DNA of 64,000 nt from Tetragnatha versicolor (lineage: Eukaryota; Arthropoda; Arachnida; Araneae; Tetragnathidae), in NCBI GenBank assembly GCA_024610705.1, contig JANDEH010000018.1, positions 5,529,288-5,593,287 of the forward strand, written 5' to 3'. Positions within the stretch are counted from its first letter, which is position 1, and each line of letters starts with the position of its first letter. The notes beneath the pieces were generated by a model that searched no databases, had not been told where the DNA came from, and saw only the letters and a program-made list of their open reading frames with translations. Of the stretch, positions 1-12,349 are shown one piece after another. The position numbers and the translations under genes are program-made.

Positions 1-47
1 AAATTGCAAATTTGCGAACTTTATCTTTTTTGAGGTCTGAAAAAGGG

Positions 48-343
48 CTATTTTCACATGCTAATATCTCCGTGAATATTCCCGATATTTTCATTAAAAT
101 TTTTTCTGTGAGTTCTTCATAATGTTGACAACAGTATTATCACCGAGGTTTTAGCTCTATCCCTCCTTTAGTTTTTAAATTAATTTTTTAAATGTTTTAT
201 TTCGCCGCTAGGGGCGCTGTAAGTCATCTCAGTGGATTCTCCAGGGTCACTAACCAAGGGGTAGACCTTACTTCCGTGACCCTAGGACACGGAAGTAATG
301 TCCAAATAAAAGCCGCGAAATGGATTTTGGAAACACCCTGTAT
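48..343 (+). repeat. Repeat A, copy 1
   Basis: A dispersed non-coding repeat seen several times in the window. The order here is a block with CACATGCTAATATCTCC, then a block with GTAGACCTTACTTCC, then a terminus reading GAAACACCCTGTAT. Related copies are at 12945-13180, 47297-47343 joined with 54079-54135, 57775-58143 and 58927-59010. The end resembles the ACAGGGTGTTTC ends of other elements nearby. I see no protein in it, and the short ORF across it is chance. Family not recognised. Confidence 0.7.
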
Positions 344-540
344 GTTACTTAAATTTTGGCTTAGATTTTCAGCATAAAACAGCATTTTTAGCATATTTTT
401 TATTGCAGCAATAACTGCATTTTCAGGTGGTGTAATTTATAAAGTTTATATCCAGTCCTCAGTTCAATAATTAAATTTTTTTAAATAAAAACAAATGTTT
501 TTTCTTTTTTGCATTTTTACTGTATTTGTCCCCCAAACTT

Positions 541-3058
541 CTTGAATAATCCACACCAAAATATTTTCTCCATAGTTATTTCTAGTGTGCACTAGAGGTT
601 TAACGGAGAATGAACAAGGACATCTTGGTACCTTGGTACTCTCAAATTCACTTTGTAAATGTAATTTTTATAAATAAAAACTTGTACATTTATTGAGATG
701 TGTAAAAAGTTAATCTTTCATAACGAACAGATAATGCTGCAGCCTTTCGTGTTTCACACCAATTATGCAAAAGCACCAAAACGCGTTACCCAACGCACGA
801 CAGAACCACCTTTTTCCCATCATCCGTAATAAACGCCCAGAAACATAATCGAACCGGCGACGGCGCAACTTTTTCCTTCTTTCCTGTCCTTTGTGGTCAT
901 CCTGCCTCGGACCTCTCAAGTACCATTATATGCACACACAGGGCGTCTACACCCATCGCTAACCTTCACAGAACTGGGAATCGGACGAAGGTTACACTTT
1001 ATTATCCATTTTGGCCATTGCCATTCCCCGGTAAACAAAAAGACGACACTTTTTGTCTGTCTTGGCATCGTCATCAACTTGCTGTATATGGGTAAAGGGG
1101 GTAATTGGTATGCATCCTGTGGGCTTTTCAATGTCTAGTTTCCAAAACAAAAAGAGGCGTAATGATGAATGCTGTGAAGCCTCATTAAACAAAGGGCTTC
1201 GACATGTCTGCGACCTTTGATAGGTGTCAGTTAAAGGGGTGAAGCAAATGAGGTATAATCCGTGTGGCCGGAAAACAGCTACCTGAGTGAAAAAGAGCTT
1301 CGAATAAAGGGGAGGATTGGAAAAAGTGAAGCAGGTGAATTGGGAATGAGCTCCTGTCGATTACTTTGACATAATCGGGTGGAGCTGATTATAAAGTGGA
1401 GAGTTGAATGAGCGTTTATGAAAATGAGTTCGAGGGTTTAGGTATCAATGACCTCCGAGTTTAAGTTATATCCCTCTGCTTGATGTAACGTTCGTTTGTA
1501 TACTTTACATCAAATAATGTTTATTTTTGGAAAACCTGTAAAAGTTTTAATGTTGTGGGGAAAGGGTTTTTATTGGGGAAAGGATTATCGTCTAGAATCG
1601 CGGTGATGCGTTCTGCAGGTAATTTCATGTACGCGTATAATGTTTTACTCTCTACTAAGAGGCATTCCATAATTTATTTTCTTTTATTTTATTATAGAAA
1701 AATTAATAAAAAAACCGCAAAATAACTGATGGAAAAACTTATAAAACGCCATAAAAAAGAAAATTACCTCTTTCTAGCCTTTCTAAAGTAAACCACATCC
1801 AATAATGTTCTTTAAAAGCTTTGGAATAACTTGCCTTATTCACTTTGTAAAAAAAGCAATAAATCTCTCAATTAATACACATTAAAAACCAATAATTTCT
1901 TTGCTATAAAGGTAATACTACATTATATATTTAAATTATTGCTTTATGGGAGTGATTTGTGACAGTTCATTAAAAGGTTCAAACTTCAAACTGTAACTAT
2001 CAGAAGAGAGTCTTAAGACAATGTAAGATTATCAGAAGGTGAGTTTTAAATAGTTTGATTTTCTCTCATTTTATTTAGATTATGTAAAATGCAGTTTGAA
2101 GATTTTGGTTTTCATTGATGTTTTTTTTATCTGAACTCATTACTGAAATTGGTAGAATTGTGCTTAAAATGTAGTGAGAGGATATCTTATAATAGGGCTT
2201 AAATTAAAATGATGCATTTTTTAAACTTAAAGTACTATATTTTCAGGAATGTGAAATAATAGAGAAAATATAAATAATTTTAGATTGTAAATGCAGATAT
2301 GTTGCTAGAATTATTACTATAAAAATTTTTTTTAAATTTCCTGATTTAAACAAAACCTAGTAGGGCTTTCCACCATTTTCCTTCATATCCTCTAAAACTT
2401 TTAAAATAAGGGAAGATAAATCTAATTATTCACTCCCAATGTTGAATGTTCTTTGTTTTACTAAATACTCACTCACAATATAGACTTGGAGGTATGGAAT
2501 TAAAATAATCTTGTTTGGATGAAAAATGATACATGCTAAAAATATTAAAAATATGAGAAAATAAGGGTGAACTTTCCTAAAATTGGAATTGATATGGAAT
2601 CATGTGTTACACTTTGTGGTAAAATTTTCAGCCACAACAAATGGCTATCATCCAGTATCAACTGTCGAAGGTCGTCCAACTAAAAAAGGTTAAAAACCGG
2701 AAATAGAGAAGACATAATCCTCATTTTAACCAGACGTTTCTTTGATGTTCTCTATGTTGAACCGAAAAATATCTGATGTTCGAAGATTATTTTTAAAGGT
2801 CGTTTAAATTTTTTTAAGTAGATACTTTAATCCGTGATAACATTCAAAGGAAATATGTCACGGGAATTTGTTTACAGTTTTTTAATACTGTATATTTGGT
2901 AGATAAAATCTATAGATTCCAAGGATATTTTAAGTAGGGGGAATCTCCATCAATTTTGAAAAGAGAAAGAATCCTAACGCCAATATTTAGGAAAATCGAA
3001 AACAACACTAAAGATGTAATTTTTATTGCGAACCAGCCGAATTTTCACTTTAACTTCA
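541..3058. other. Stretch without recognised gene
   Basis: About 2.5 kb without a supported gene. From about 700 to 1450 the base composition is less AT-rich and no internal repeat is visible, so it could be unique regulatory or UTR sequence. The short ORFs there overlap on both strands and none resembles a known family. From 1450 to 3058 the sequence is plain AT-rich DNA. Confidence 0.4.
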
Positions 3059-3215
3059 AAACCTTATTTTTAAAGCCTTAAAACCTTAACCTTAACCTTA
3101 AAGCCTTAACCTTATTTTTAAACCTTAAACCTTTTAAACCTTATTTTTAACCTTATTTTTAAACCTTAAACCTTTTAAACCTTATTTTTAACCTTATTTA
3201 AACCTTATTTTTATC
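3059..3215. repeat. Degenerate CCTTAA / CCTTATTTTTAA tandem repeat
   Basis: Short tandem units alternate between AACCTTAA and AACCTTATTTTTAA for about 150 bp. The array ends immediately before the 5'-truncated LINE at 3225. It resembles, but is not, the insect telomere unit TTAGG/CCTAA. Confidence 0.75.
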
Positions 3216-3224
3216 AAAGGCGGT

Positions 3225-5000
3225 TAAATCAATCCATTAGAGAAGGTAAATTTCTAAAAGCTTTAAGACATTTAACAATAGTGCCTATTTTCAAATCAGG
3301 AGATCCAAAAATTTTCTCCAACTACTATAGAATTTTCTCCAACTATATCTCTACTGCCTGTATTTTCTAAAGTAATGGAAGAAGTTGTTCTAAGAAGAGT
3401 AAAAAGGTTTTTAAATTTTAATGACTACTTTGCTGCAAATCAATTTGGTTTTCGTGAAAATATTAGTACCACAAATGCATTAATTGAATTTTCATCTTTT
3501 GTAACAAATAATCTTAATAACAACTTAAAAACGGTAGCAATATCTATTGATATTGGTAAGGCATTTGATAGCGTTAATCATGAAATTCTTCTTTACAAAC
3601 TTTATGCTGCTGGTATTCGGGGAACATGTTTGGATTGGCTTAAATCATTTATTCTATTGCGTAAACATAGGGTGAAAATTGATAAATTGTTAAGTAATTT
3701 TGTTCTGGCGAAAAAAGGAGTACCTCAGGGTTCTCGTATTGGACCATTACTTTTTAATATTTATATTAATGATTTCTGTAAAATGAAAATTTCTGGAAAA
3801 ATTATTACTTTTGCAGATGATACTATTATTTTATATTCCGCTTCTACATACAAAGCTCTTGAAAATATAATAAATCGGGATTTAAAAATTATTTATGATT
3901 GGTTTACATCAAATGAATTGCAGGTAAATGTGGAAAAAACATGCTACATAATTTTTAATTTTAAGGCTACATCTGAAATACATCTTGATTTAAAATTTTG
4001 TGATTGCAAACAAGAATCATGTAACGATCATCTCATTAAATACACTCCCTCTTTAAAATATTTAGGCATTCTTTTTTAACCAAAACTGGAAATTCAAAGA
4101 TCATATAAATTTAATTTGTAGCAAATTAAGATTTATTTTATTTAAATTTTATCATTTGAAAAAATATATCAAATTTGAGTTACTTTTGAAATTATATTTT
4201 GCATGGGTGCAATCTCGTATTCAGCATGGAATTTTAGTTTGGGGAGGTGATTATATTACAAACATAAAACCCTTATTAAATTTGCATGAAAAATTCATAC
4301 GATATTTTCCAAATACTATTCTTTTAAATGTTCGACAATTGTTTGTATTAAATAGTCTTATCTTTTTAAAGAAATTTCCTGCAGTAGAAAAAATTAATCT
4401 TAATAATAATTATAATTTTAGAAGAAAAATTTTTTATCTAGTACCAACCCCTTATAAAGATATATTTAAAAAGCATTTTGATTATTTATCTGTTATTCTA
4501 TTTAATAAATTGCCGTATGAAACTCAAATAGAACCAAACTTTAGACGTTTTAAAAAACTTTGTACCTTATTTATTTTAAATCAAAATAGTATAGAAAACC
4601 TATTAAATTTTGTCAGGTGATAACTTGCATCTGAATTATAAAATATCAGAAAAGAAAACATCTAGCCAGTCCCACCAACCCCTTTTTTTAGTTTTAATTA
4701 TGATTTTTTGTTTTAAAGTTGTAAAAATGAGATGGTCGAGAATGACATATTTTTTTGTTATTCCATATAAGTTTTATTATTGTATTTTATATGTTCATTA
4801 AATTTATTTTATTTTATGTTATTTTTCTATGATTAATAACATTAGGAAATCCACAACCCCATGGAAGAGCCTTGCTGGCTCCTTTGGGATATAAAAAAAA
4901 ATTTCAGTGTTTTTTTTCCTTTATCATTTTTCTTTCCTGTTGTGTACTGTCGTTTGTGTGTTGTTGTTGAATAAAAATTTGAACTTGAATTTGAAAAAAA
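3225..5000 (+). mobile_element. 5'-truncated non-LTR retrotransposon (LINE)
   Basis: The copy starts inside the reverse-transcriptase coding region: residues matching the region upstream of RT motif 1 (IFKSGDP) are readable from about 3226. It runs through the thumb and C-terminal part to about 4620. The 3' UTR ends near 4990 with GAATAAAAATTTGAACTTG and an A-rich TTGAA-type tail. There is no endonuclease domain, as expected from 5' truncation during target-primed reverse transcription. The RT resembles the CR1/L2/Daphne-like group more than R1 or R2; the clade is an inference. Confidence 0.85.
3375..4620 (+). pseudogene. LINE reverse transcriptase, frameshifted
   Basis: RNA-dependent DNA polymerase of the LINE, broken in several places. 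The first segment (3375-4079) has KAFDSVNHEIL (motif A), VPQGSRIGPLLFNIYIND (motif B) and FADDTIILYS (motif C catalytic loop). It ends at a stop at 4077-4079 just after LGILF. One extra T in the T-run there accounts for the break, because homology continues in the next frame as QNWKF and on through 4156-4620 (thumb and C-terminal region). Upstream, at about 3310-3370, a short local duplication of TTTTCTCCAACTA disrupts the region before 3375. This copy cannot be active. The small ORFs after 4610 are 3' UTR. Confidence 0.85.
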
Positions 5001-7111
5001 ATGTAAAGAACATAGAAATCTTAGAAACATAAAAATCCTTCTTTGAAGTACTAATATTTGTGCTAAATCTGAAATCTTTAATAACGAATTAGCACATCAC
5101 TATCCGAATATTTATAACTTAAATTTAGTGCTGTAAAAATATAAAATTACCTAACTTCTTATGCACAACAGTTTTAAAGTATATATAAAGTAGAGTAAAA
5201 TAAAAATTACCTATCAAACTACAAGTTTTCTAAAAAAAATATTTTTTGCAGTGATGTTGACTGCATTTATGATTAAAATTAAAAAAGGTAATTTCATTTT
5301 ACGCGAATTTTTAAGGGTCAAAATATTGAAAAATAATTTGAATTCGTTAATCACGTTCATAGATAACTCCAAGATAAAAGCCTTTATTTGATGATAAAAA
5401 TACTAAGCAGAATAAATAAATAAATTCTGTATAAATATGGGCCTCTAAAAAGGGAATCTTAAATCTAATCTCTACAAAACGTTTTTAACTAGTCAATTGA
5501 ACAAACCCTTTTAACAAATCCCTTTTCAACTAATAAATTTGAAATTACAGAATTTAATATTATATTTTATAGAATTTATAAAAGTATACTATAGTGTTAT
5601 AACTATAGAATTTATTAAGCAGAAATGACTTTAAAGTTAAGTGTACCGCAACATTCAATTTTCAGACATTTGATTTAATCATTGGTAATGATTTTTTAAC
5701 ATTAAAACTAGGATTTTTCTCTACAGGAGGTCCAATGGAAAAAAATAACTTATTTTTATCTTTCTTCATTTTTATTAATATTTCTTTGCGTCTATTAAAT
5801 TGCATCAAAGTATTGTATTCAGCTGGAACAAAAAGCAAACTTTCATTTTACTTTTTTTGGGATGCTGTCTGGGGATAGAAGAAATACTTTTTAAAAAATG
5901 TGGGGGAACCTGATTCGTTTCTATCAGGATCTATTTAATGAGTTCCTCTGGTTTCGTTTAACAAGAAGTATAAAAACTATTTTATACTTTTAACACGTTT
6001 AAAAAAAGTTGATTTTTTAAAAAACAACATTGAAAGTTTTTACTCATTATTTACTTACTTTAAAAATGTGATAAAGTTTTACCGTGTACCAATCTATTTT
6101 CTAATTTCTACCAACTATTAAAACAAACATGCAAGTAAAGAAAAAGCTTAACATTTATCTTCGGACTATCTAACTTATCCATAACTTAATATTTAAAGCA
6201 AAATCAGTCTCAACACCGACAACTTTATTACGCTATTTTATCCTTCTTTTATCTGCTATCATCCTTTATCTTATAACAATGCTAAGTTCCTTCCATGGAA
6301 AGTGAAATCCGAAAGCATGAAACATTAACGTTGATCTCGAAAATTTACATACTACTAACTGCGGAAGCTTTTGAACTTAGCGTAAACATAACAAAATCGT
6401 TAAAAGTTACACTTCCATCTATCGAAGAACGTTGCACGCCCGAACGAGCATCGATATTGATGGGCTCGCGACTGAAAAAAACTAAAAAAAACCAATGCAA
6501 TATATGGCGGCGCAATCGAAGCATGTAGGCTGTTTTGTTGCTGGAGGGGTGCGACCTGACCTTAAGCCCATTGTTGTAACCCGTCGCGTTTAATCGGTAA
6601 TTCGGGCTTTACAGGAGTTTAAAAGTGTTCCGCTTGTTTGTATTATTAGATTTGTGTGTCTGTTTTTCCCCTTCGCACTGTTGGATTTTTCAGTGTGTGA
6701 TACAGGGCCAGATTTCGAAAATCGATATATGGTCTGATGTGGTTTCAGTTTGCTGAGTCACACCTAGCTATATAGTATGTTAGTTAGTAAGGTTATAGTT
6801 AGTAATTAACTTAAAATTAATTAAAAAGTAATATTTAAAAAGTCATATCACCTGTTAATAAATGCGTTCTCTTTGTCTATTTCAGAATTTTTATTTTCCC
6901 TCTCACACTACATGATATTTTATTTTAGAATTTTTTTTAATGTTATAAAATTCTTTTTTTTTTCAAAAATATTTATTACGTTGAACACTAAAACCATCTT
7001 ATTTACTCCACTCTTAATTACCACTCTTTTTCAACTATTTTGGAAAATTTTTATTAAAAATCCTGTTTTAGTCAAACAGGATTTACGGTTCATGGTCAAA
7101 CGGTCATCTTG
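5001..7111. other. AT-rich stretch, no gene seen
   Basis: Mostly low-complexity AT-rich DNA. A less AT-rich patch at about 6290-6660 has an open frame of 77 codons (6295-6528) but no recognisable motif. It could be unique regulatory DNA. No inverted-repeat element was identified here. Confidence 0.4.
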
Positions 7112-7243
7112 ACCACTAACCTAACCTTAGGTTAACCTGGAATCAAACTTTTAATTGGTAGTTGAAAAAGGGAAACAAGTTTTAAGCCAATAAGAGTTCG
7201 CGAAAAAACTCGATTCCAGGTTAACCTTAGGTTAAGTTAGTGG
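7112..7243. repeat. Short inverted-repeat hairpin
   Basis: The left arm (about 7113-7146) reads CCACTAACCTAACCTTAGG and continues to TCAAA. The right arm (about 7209-7243) is its reverse complement, ending in GTTAGTGGT, with a loop of about 60 bp. It has the size and form of a very short MITE. It abuts the target duplication of the larger element that starts at 7260. Confidence 0.65.
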
Positions 7244-7259
7244 TGAATACACCCGTTAG

Positions 7260-9170
7260 TAGGGTGGAGCGAAAAAACCTTTTTTTCGAAATTGGTCAAC
7301 GGCTAGTGCTCAAAGTTTGGGGTTGGGGGTCCTTATAACCCACAAAAAATTTCAGTTCGATAGGACAATATCTTCAGTCTGCGCTTTTCGCTCAAAGTTT
7401 CAGGTTTTTACTAAAAAACATCAAACATACGAAAATTTCCCAGAATGTTTCTAGATGCTCCAAAATAGTTTTTATGGTAAATAATTACGTATATTGCTAG
7501 TATGTAGCTTAATAAAGGTGATTGAGTGTGTTTGATTAAAGCGAAATGGTTTTATAAAATCGGCGAAATTATCCAAAAGTAAAGCATTGATACGGATTTC
7601 GGGAAAACCATAGCCCGCTGTAGTAAATCGATCACGACGACTTAAATCACCTAAAACAATGATATAAAAGGGAAAAAAATAACTTCTTGCTCTTGGTTTA
7701 TTAAATAATAATCAAACTAGCACCGTTGAAATTGAAATTTAAATCAATTACGCGAAAACATGTTGCTTTCTCTTATCCATTAATATAGGGATAATATGCC
7801 ATGTGTGAGGGAAAGATATTTTCTATTCAAGTTACACAAATATTGTCCGAATCGAAGTTTTGTCACCTTTCACCCAAGAGAAAGAGGAGGAGGTCAATAG
7901 GTCAGGACCACCGCCAGGGGTGGCCCTCCTCGGATGCCTCGGGGTGCGGCGATGGTGCTCCTTTGAATTGCGATAGCTGATCTCCCTCACAGCAAGTGAC
8001 ACCGGATCCCCTTTGCGGCAAAACAATTTGCCTCGAATTCAGGAACATTCGATATCTTGGGAGAGTCGGAAAATTTAAAAGAAAGTAAGTTGCCTACTCT
8101 TTTAAGTGTTAATCCGTTTCTTTTTAATTATTTTCAACCGTAAAAAAATAGCTCTCTTAATGTCAAAAACCCTTCTTCAAAAGACATTGCTAATATTGTG
8201 TCAAACTGGACAGTAAGTATTTATACTAAAGCCTCGATCGATGCCAACAGTATCACTAAAAAGATTGAAAGATCTTGTCATCTCAGAAAGTATTAGTCAA
8301 AAATTTGAATAAATAGTACAATAATTTTTTTTAAATATCTCACTGGTATTCGAAGTACAAATGAATATTTTCCTCGAAAGATCAAGAACCCCTTTCATAT
8401 TTCTTCCTGTAAGTGTATTAGCTAGGTACATTATACCTGCAAACGGAATGGGAGCAAGATTTTTTAAAAGACCATAGAACAGATCGAAAAATGTTTATTG
8501 GATGTATCTGCTGCAAGCTGCATCTTTGTAAGCGGTTACGACTCCCAAAATGGATAAATATAAAGGCTGGATTGGTAGACAGAAAGATACTACCTAAATT
8601 TGACACAAAAGCGGAATTCCAAAACTTAAAAACGCGCCGAACTGCATTGAGCGTAACCAGACATTACGTGGGGCGAGCGTACGCGCGGCACTCGATGTAG
8701 CCACCTTCTTGTGGATTTTTCGATGAACTTAAGAGCTGAAAGTTAATCATTTTCCTTTTATATCATTGTTTTCGGTGATTTAAGTCGTCGTGATCGATTT
8801 ACTACAGCGGGCTATGGTTCTCCGGAAATCAGTATGAAATGCTTTACTTTTGGATAATTTCGCTGATTTTATAAAACCATTTCGCTTTAATCAAACACAC
8901 TCAATCGCCATTATTAAGCTACATACTAGCAATATACGTAATTATTTACCATAAAAACTATTTTGGAGCATCTAGAAACATTCTGGGAAATTTTCGTATT
9001 TTTGATGTTTTTTAGTAAAAACCTGAAACTTTGAGCGAAAGCGAAAAGCGCAGACTGAAGATATTGTCCTATCGAACTGAAATTTTTGTGGGTTATAAGG
9101 ACCCCCAACCACAAACTTTGAGCCTAGCCGTTGACCGATTTCGAAAAAAAGGTTTTTTCGCTCCACCCTA
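7260..9170. mobile_element. TAGGGTGG-ended DNA transposon, 8-bp TSD, long inverted ends
   Basis: The 1.9-kb element begins TAGGGTGGAGCG and ends with the reverse complement. Both sides carry the 8-bp duplication CCCGTTAG (7252-7259 and 9171-9178). The inverted ends are about 420 bp long (7260-7675 and 8757-9170). The 8-bp duplication fits hAT or P-type transposases; this copy has no transposase ORF and is non-autonomous. The interior (7680-8755) has a GC-rich patch at 7850-8040 and another at 8620-8700, unlike the surrounding DNA. Confidence 0.9.
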
Positions 9171-9716
9171 CCCGTTAGTCTAAAAATTTAAAAACTTAAA
9201 AAAAAAATTGCTGTTTAATATAATCTTTCTAGAATTCATTTTTAATGCGGTGAGTATCTTCACCACCTAGACTGTTACCTAAATTTACTCCATAAACTCT
9301 TACTGCTTTACATACTCTTACTGCTTTAGGCTTTACTATTTTTGATAAAATATTTAAACCAGATCACTTAAAAAGGGAATAAGTCTAAATAGCTTAATGT
9401 TCCTCCTCTTAGGAACACTTGTTAAGCTTTTTGTAACTTACTTTTCCAGTATAACGTATACTTTGAAGGAAAAATATGTTTTACAAAACTGAAAGTCAGC
9501 TTTTGTTTCACGATGGATGTTATGCCGCATTGCCGCATAGCTTTAAATTTCTGTAAAACTAGTTTTTCCTTTATAGTAGTCAGTATGCAAAAGAAACAAC
9601 TGTACAATGCTTCGCAGACGCATTATCTTATCTTATGCTTTATCATATTGAGTCCGTAAGTTGTATGTGGAAAATGTTGGGGGAATGGCGGTAAGTAAAA
9701 ACAAGTTTTACGATAA
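9171..9716. other. No recognised feature
   Basis: AT-rich sequence after the 8-bp duplication of the preceding element. It holds only a short chance ORF on the minus strand at 9422-9607. Confidence 0.4.
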
Positions 9717-10095
9717 GGGGGCGTCCATTAATTACAAAAGGTGTTTATTTTTTTTCTAAAATTTGGACCCCCTCGTATATTTTGATTGGTGTGAACCCCT
9801 CCCCATCACGCGAGATTTTCTAAAACATTCAAATAATATTTTTTAGCCTCATGCCACTAAAAAGCTAGTTAATACTGATGTAATTTAATGAGTAATAACA
9901 AAAAATATTATTACTTTTTTTATTTTCAGCAGTTTTAAAACGATTAATTAAAGTTAGTTCTACACGAGTGAGATTTTTTTTCATTTTGTCTTCTTTTTGT
10001 TAAGAATTGAACATCAGACCCCTCACCCCCCTATTTTTAGCCCACGTATTTAAAAGACCCCCCCATAACCTCACTCCTAAATGATTACATAGATT
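9717..10095. repeat. Degenerate MITE-like segment with GGGGGCGTCCATTAATTAC end
   Basis: The left end GGGGGCGTCCATTAATTAC resembles the Harbinger-type end of the MITE at 27782 (GGGGCCATTCATTAATTACG). C-rich tracts at 9765-9805 and 10018-10075 are typical of this type. A matching right terminus is not clear, so the boundaries are approximate and the copy is probably decayed. Confidence 0.4.
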
Positions 10096-10729
10096 TTTTG
10101 GAATTCACAAATGAAAAGAAAGTTTCTACCAGTTGGTTATGACAAGGTTACTTGTTTTCTGTGAAGAAAACCAAAAATAGATTTGGAATCACCACGGACA
10201 ATTTTCATTTGATTAGCAAAACCCAATGATGTGTGATGAAACGTTAGCAATGTTTAAAACTGTAAGTAAACTTATTGTAGCCCGTTAATCTAGAACTTAA
10301 TTTAATTGAAATAAAAATATTAATTTAGGTGATGTTGCAATCAAAGTGATAAACCAGACATTATTAATAATGTTCGTATTCATCCCATTGCCCATAACAT
10401 ATTTACAAATTATCACTCGAGATATGAAGTTATTGTTAAAATGTTTCAAAGTGTTTTGCCTTAAATGGTTTCGAAATAGAAATATCTTAAGATAATATTA
10501 CACTAAGAAATATAACCCTTCATCCAGAGAAGATGAGGACCAATATACAATCTACAAATACCCCGCACATCCATATTTTTCCACATTCATTGCCCACTGA
10601 TTATCGATGCTCTTCTTTATATAAACATGGCCCTACTAAACGCTCCCTTCCTGAAAAAGTCCATATCACCACCCCATACATGACTCATCCCTCATAGCGA
10701 CGACAAAAAACTAGTTCAACTCATTGTCG

Positions 10730-11128
10730 TTACAAAATAATCGGAATGGACCATAATTCAGATTGGAATATTACACTCGGGCATCCATTGTGAGACGGGA
10801 GTACCCCTGAAGCTCGCGCGTGTGAGGTGTGGCCGAGCAGATAGATCCACCTGACAGAGTCGTTGTTGTTGTTCGTTGTTGGCGTGCTGTGGCCCACCAG
10901 TTGAATGGATGGAGGTCCATGTGTTAGATCAAAGAGTCCGTCTTTTGTGATGATGCCATCTGCTGACCCATTTCCTGTGACTCTTGGGGCAGGGTGACGA
11001 AATTGAAGGGTTCCTTTTTGGCAGGTCGTAAAAGGACAGTCGGTGACACGGACTCCGAGTTGTAAAGAACGAATTGTTAAACAATCGGATGCTGATGGAA
11101 AGTGCTTCCGATGGTTTAGTAGTGACAT
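10730..11128 (-). CDS. Hypothetical 132-codon open frame
   Basis: An uninterrupted minus-strand frame from ATG at 11126-11128 to about 10730. It is one of the longest non-transposon frames outside the ankyrin gene and lies in a less AT-rich patch (10560-11130). The translation has an NNNN run coded by a GTT-type microsatellite on the plus strand. I recognise no domain, signal peptide or membrane segment. It could be an exon, a UTR or a chance frame; no convincing splice partner is visible. Confidence 0.2.
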   Translation of the reverse strand: MSLLNHRKHFPSASDCLTIRSLQLGVRVTDCPFTTCQKGTLQFRHPAPRVTGNGSADGIITKDGLFDLTHGPPSIQLVGHSTPTTNNNNDSVRWIYLLGHTSHARASGVLPSHNGCPSVIFQSELWSIPIIL

Positions 11129-11244
11129 TTTGGATTCATTTGGAGTTTTTTTGTGAGAATATTACCAAATTTATAAATTGAGCTCTTATTTACCAATACC
11201 AATCCTTTCTGTCCTATAGATTGTAATGACGGTAGTCCTTGATA

Positions 11245-11840
11245 TACAAGGGTGTCCCAAGATAAATATCCATCCCTTTAACTTTTGAACCCCTAGATAT
11301 ATAGAAACGCTGTGTCTATTAGGTATTGTAAAGTGATCATGTCCTATCCTTTGCGACAACTTTTTTAGCGTCAATGTTAGGAGTTGTAATTTTTATTTTA
11401 AAAACTTTTAGAGGAGTGCTAATTTATTCCATTATATAGTTATAGCAGCATTGATTTTGTAGGAAATACATAGTGTGGAGAAAAATGCCTTGAATGAAAT
11501 CTCTAAAACGCACGCTCAATTAGTTAGAATCTACGTTGTTTTATCGTCCTAAAACGCTCCTTATAAGCCGAAAATAAGAAATTTTCATTTTTATGACATA
11601 GGTAAACGACTAAAACTGTTCTTAGATCATTCAAACAAATATTTCTCATAATCGTGTTATGAGAAACGTTTCAAGATGAAAAAACTACATTAGTTTAACC
11701 TAACTTAACGTGCGTTTTAGAGGTTTTTTCAAAGCATTTTTCTGTGCAAGGTGTAATTTTCTTACTGAAACAATGTTAGTTAAGTTTATAGGGTTGTTAA
11801 AAAGTTAAGGAGGTGAACAGTTATCTTGGAGCACCCTGTA
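11245..11840. mobile_element. TA-flanked inverted-repeat element, TACARGGTG ends
   Basis: The ends TACAAGGGTGTCCCAAGATA and TATCTTGGAGCACCCTGTA are reverse complements with small differences. They are flanked by TA on both sides (11243-11244, 11841-11842). Internal inverted matches around 11490-11530 and 11700-11760 make it a fold-back. It is about 600 bp with no ORF. The same terminal motif bounds the 6.5-kb structure at 24432-30946. Confidence 0.75.
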
Positions 11841-11865
11841 TAAGTCATATGAGACATTGTCCCGA

Positions 11866-12060
11866 ACGACGTTTTGGCCTAGTGGTTGTTAGAGTATCTC
11901 ACTTTGTGAAGCCGTACGTCTGAGGTTTGAGTCTCCGAGTTATTTTCGGCCCTCGTACGTGGTGAATGAATGCGATCCCTGCAAAAAGGAGGGTTGAGAG
12001 AGCGAATGTGTGTGTGGTGCGTGTAGTAGTACTGAGGCTCCAGGAGATTCAACCCACATT
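11866..12060 (+). repeat. tRNA-derived SINE
   Basis: A polymerase III box A match, TGGCCTAGTGG, starts at 11875. A box B-like GGTTTGAGTCT follows at about 11924. Between and after them the sequence has the feel of a tRNA but cannot be folded into a good anticodon arm, so it is a SINE head and not a functional tRNA. A non-tRNA body rich in GTGTG follows to roughly 12060; the right edge is uncertain. Confidence 0.6.
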
Positions 12061-12349
12061 TGTTTCAGATAGGTATCAAACACAAAAACCTTTCAATATG
12101 TTAAGTTTATTCAATAAACAGCATCAAAATACAGGTTTTATTTCAAGAAATTGACCAGGATGCTATCACTCACATAAAGAATATTCGTAATAACCAAGAA
12201 CGCGTTGCTCTTCCCCTGTGATAGTATCGACGCAGCTGCATACAGTCTCCGTATCAAACGAAAAACTGCGGCATTGCCTCGCATTGTACTCGCCATTATT
12301 TTTACATGAAAAAGTGTTGTATTCACCTGTAAAGACAAATAAAAATTGT

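Noticed and set aside
192..377. Open frame of 61 codons
   Set aside because: It lies across repeat A and does not stay open in the other copies.
710..1192. Four short overlapping frames on both strands
   Set aside because: No motif, no splice sites of note, and mutual overlap; treated as chance frames in less AT-rich DNA.
3059..3215. Telomere-like CCTTAA repeats
   Set aside because: The unit is not CCTAA, is irregular, and mixes with CCTTATTTTTAA; a local simple repeat fits better.
11866..11960. Functional tRNA gene
   Set aside because: Box A and box B exist, but anticodon and acceptor stems do not pair; a SINE explains it.
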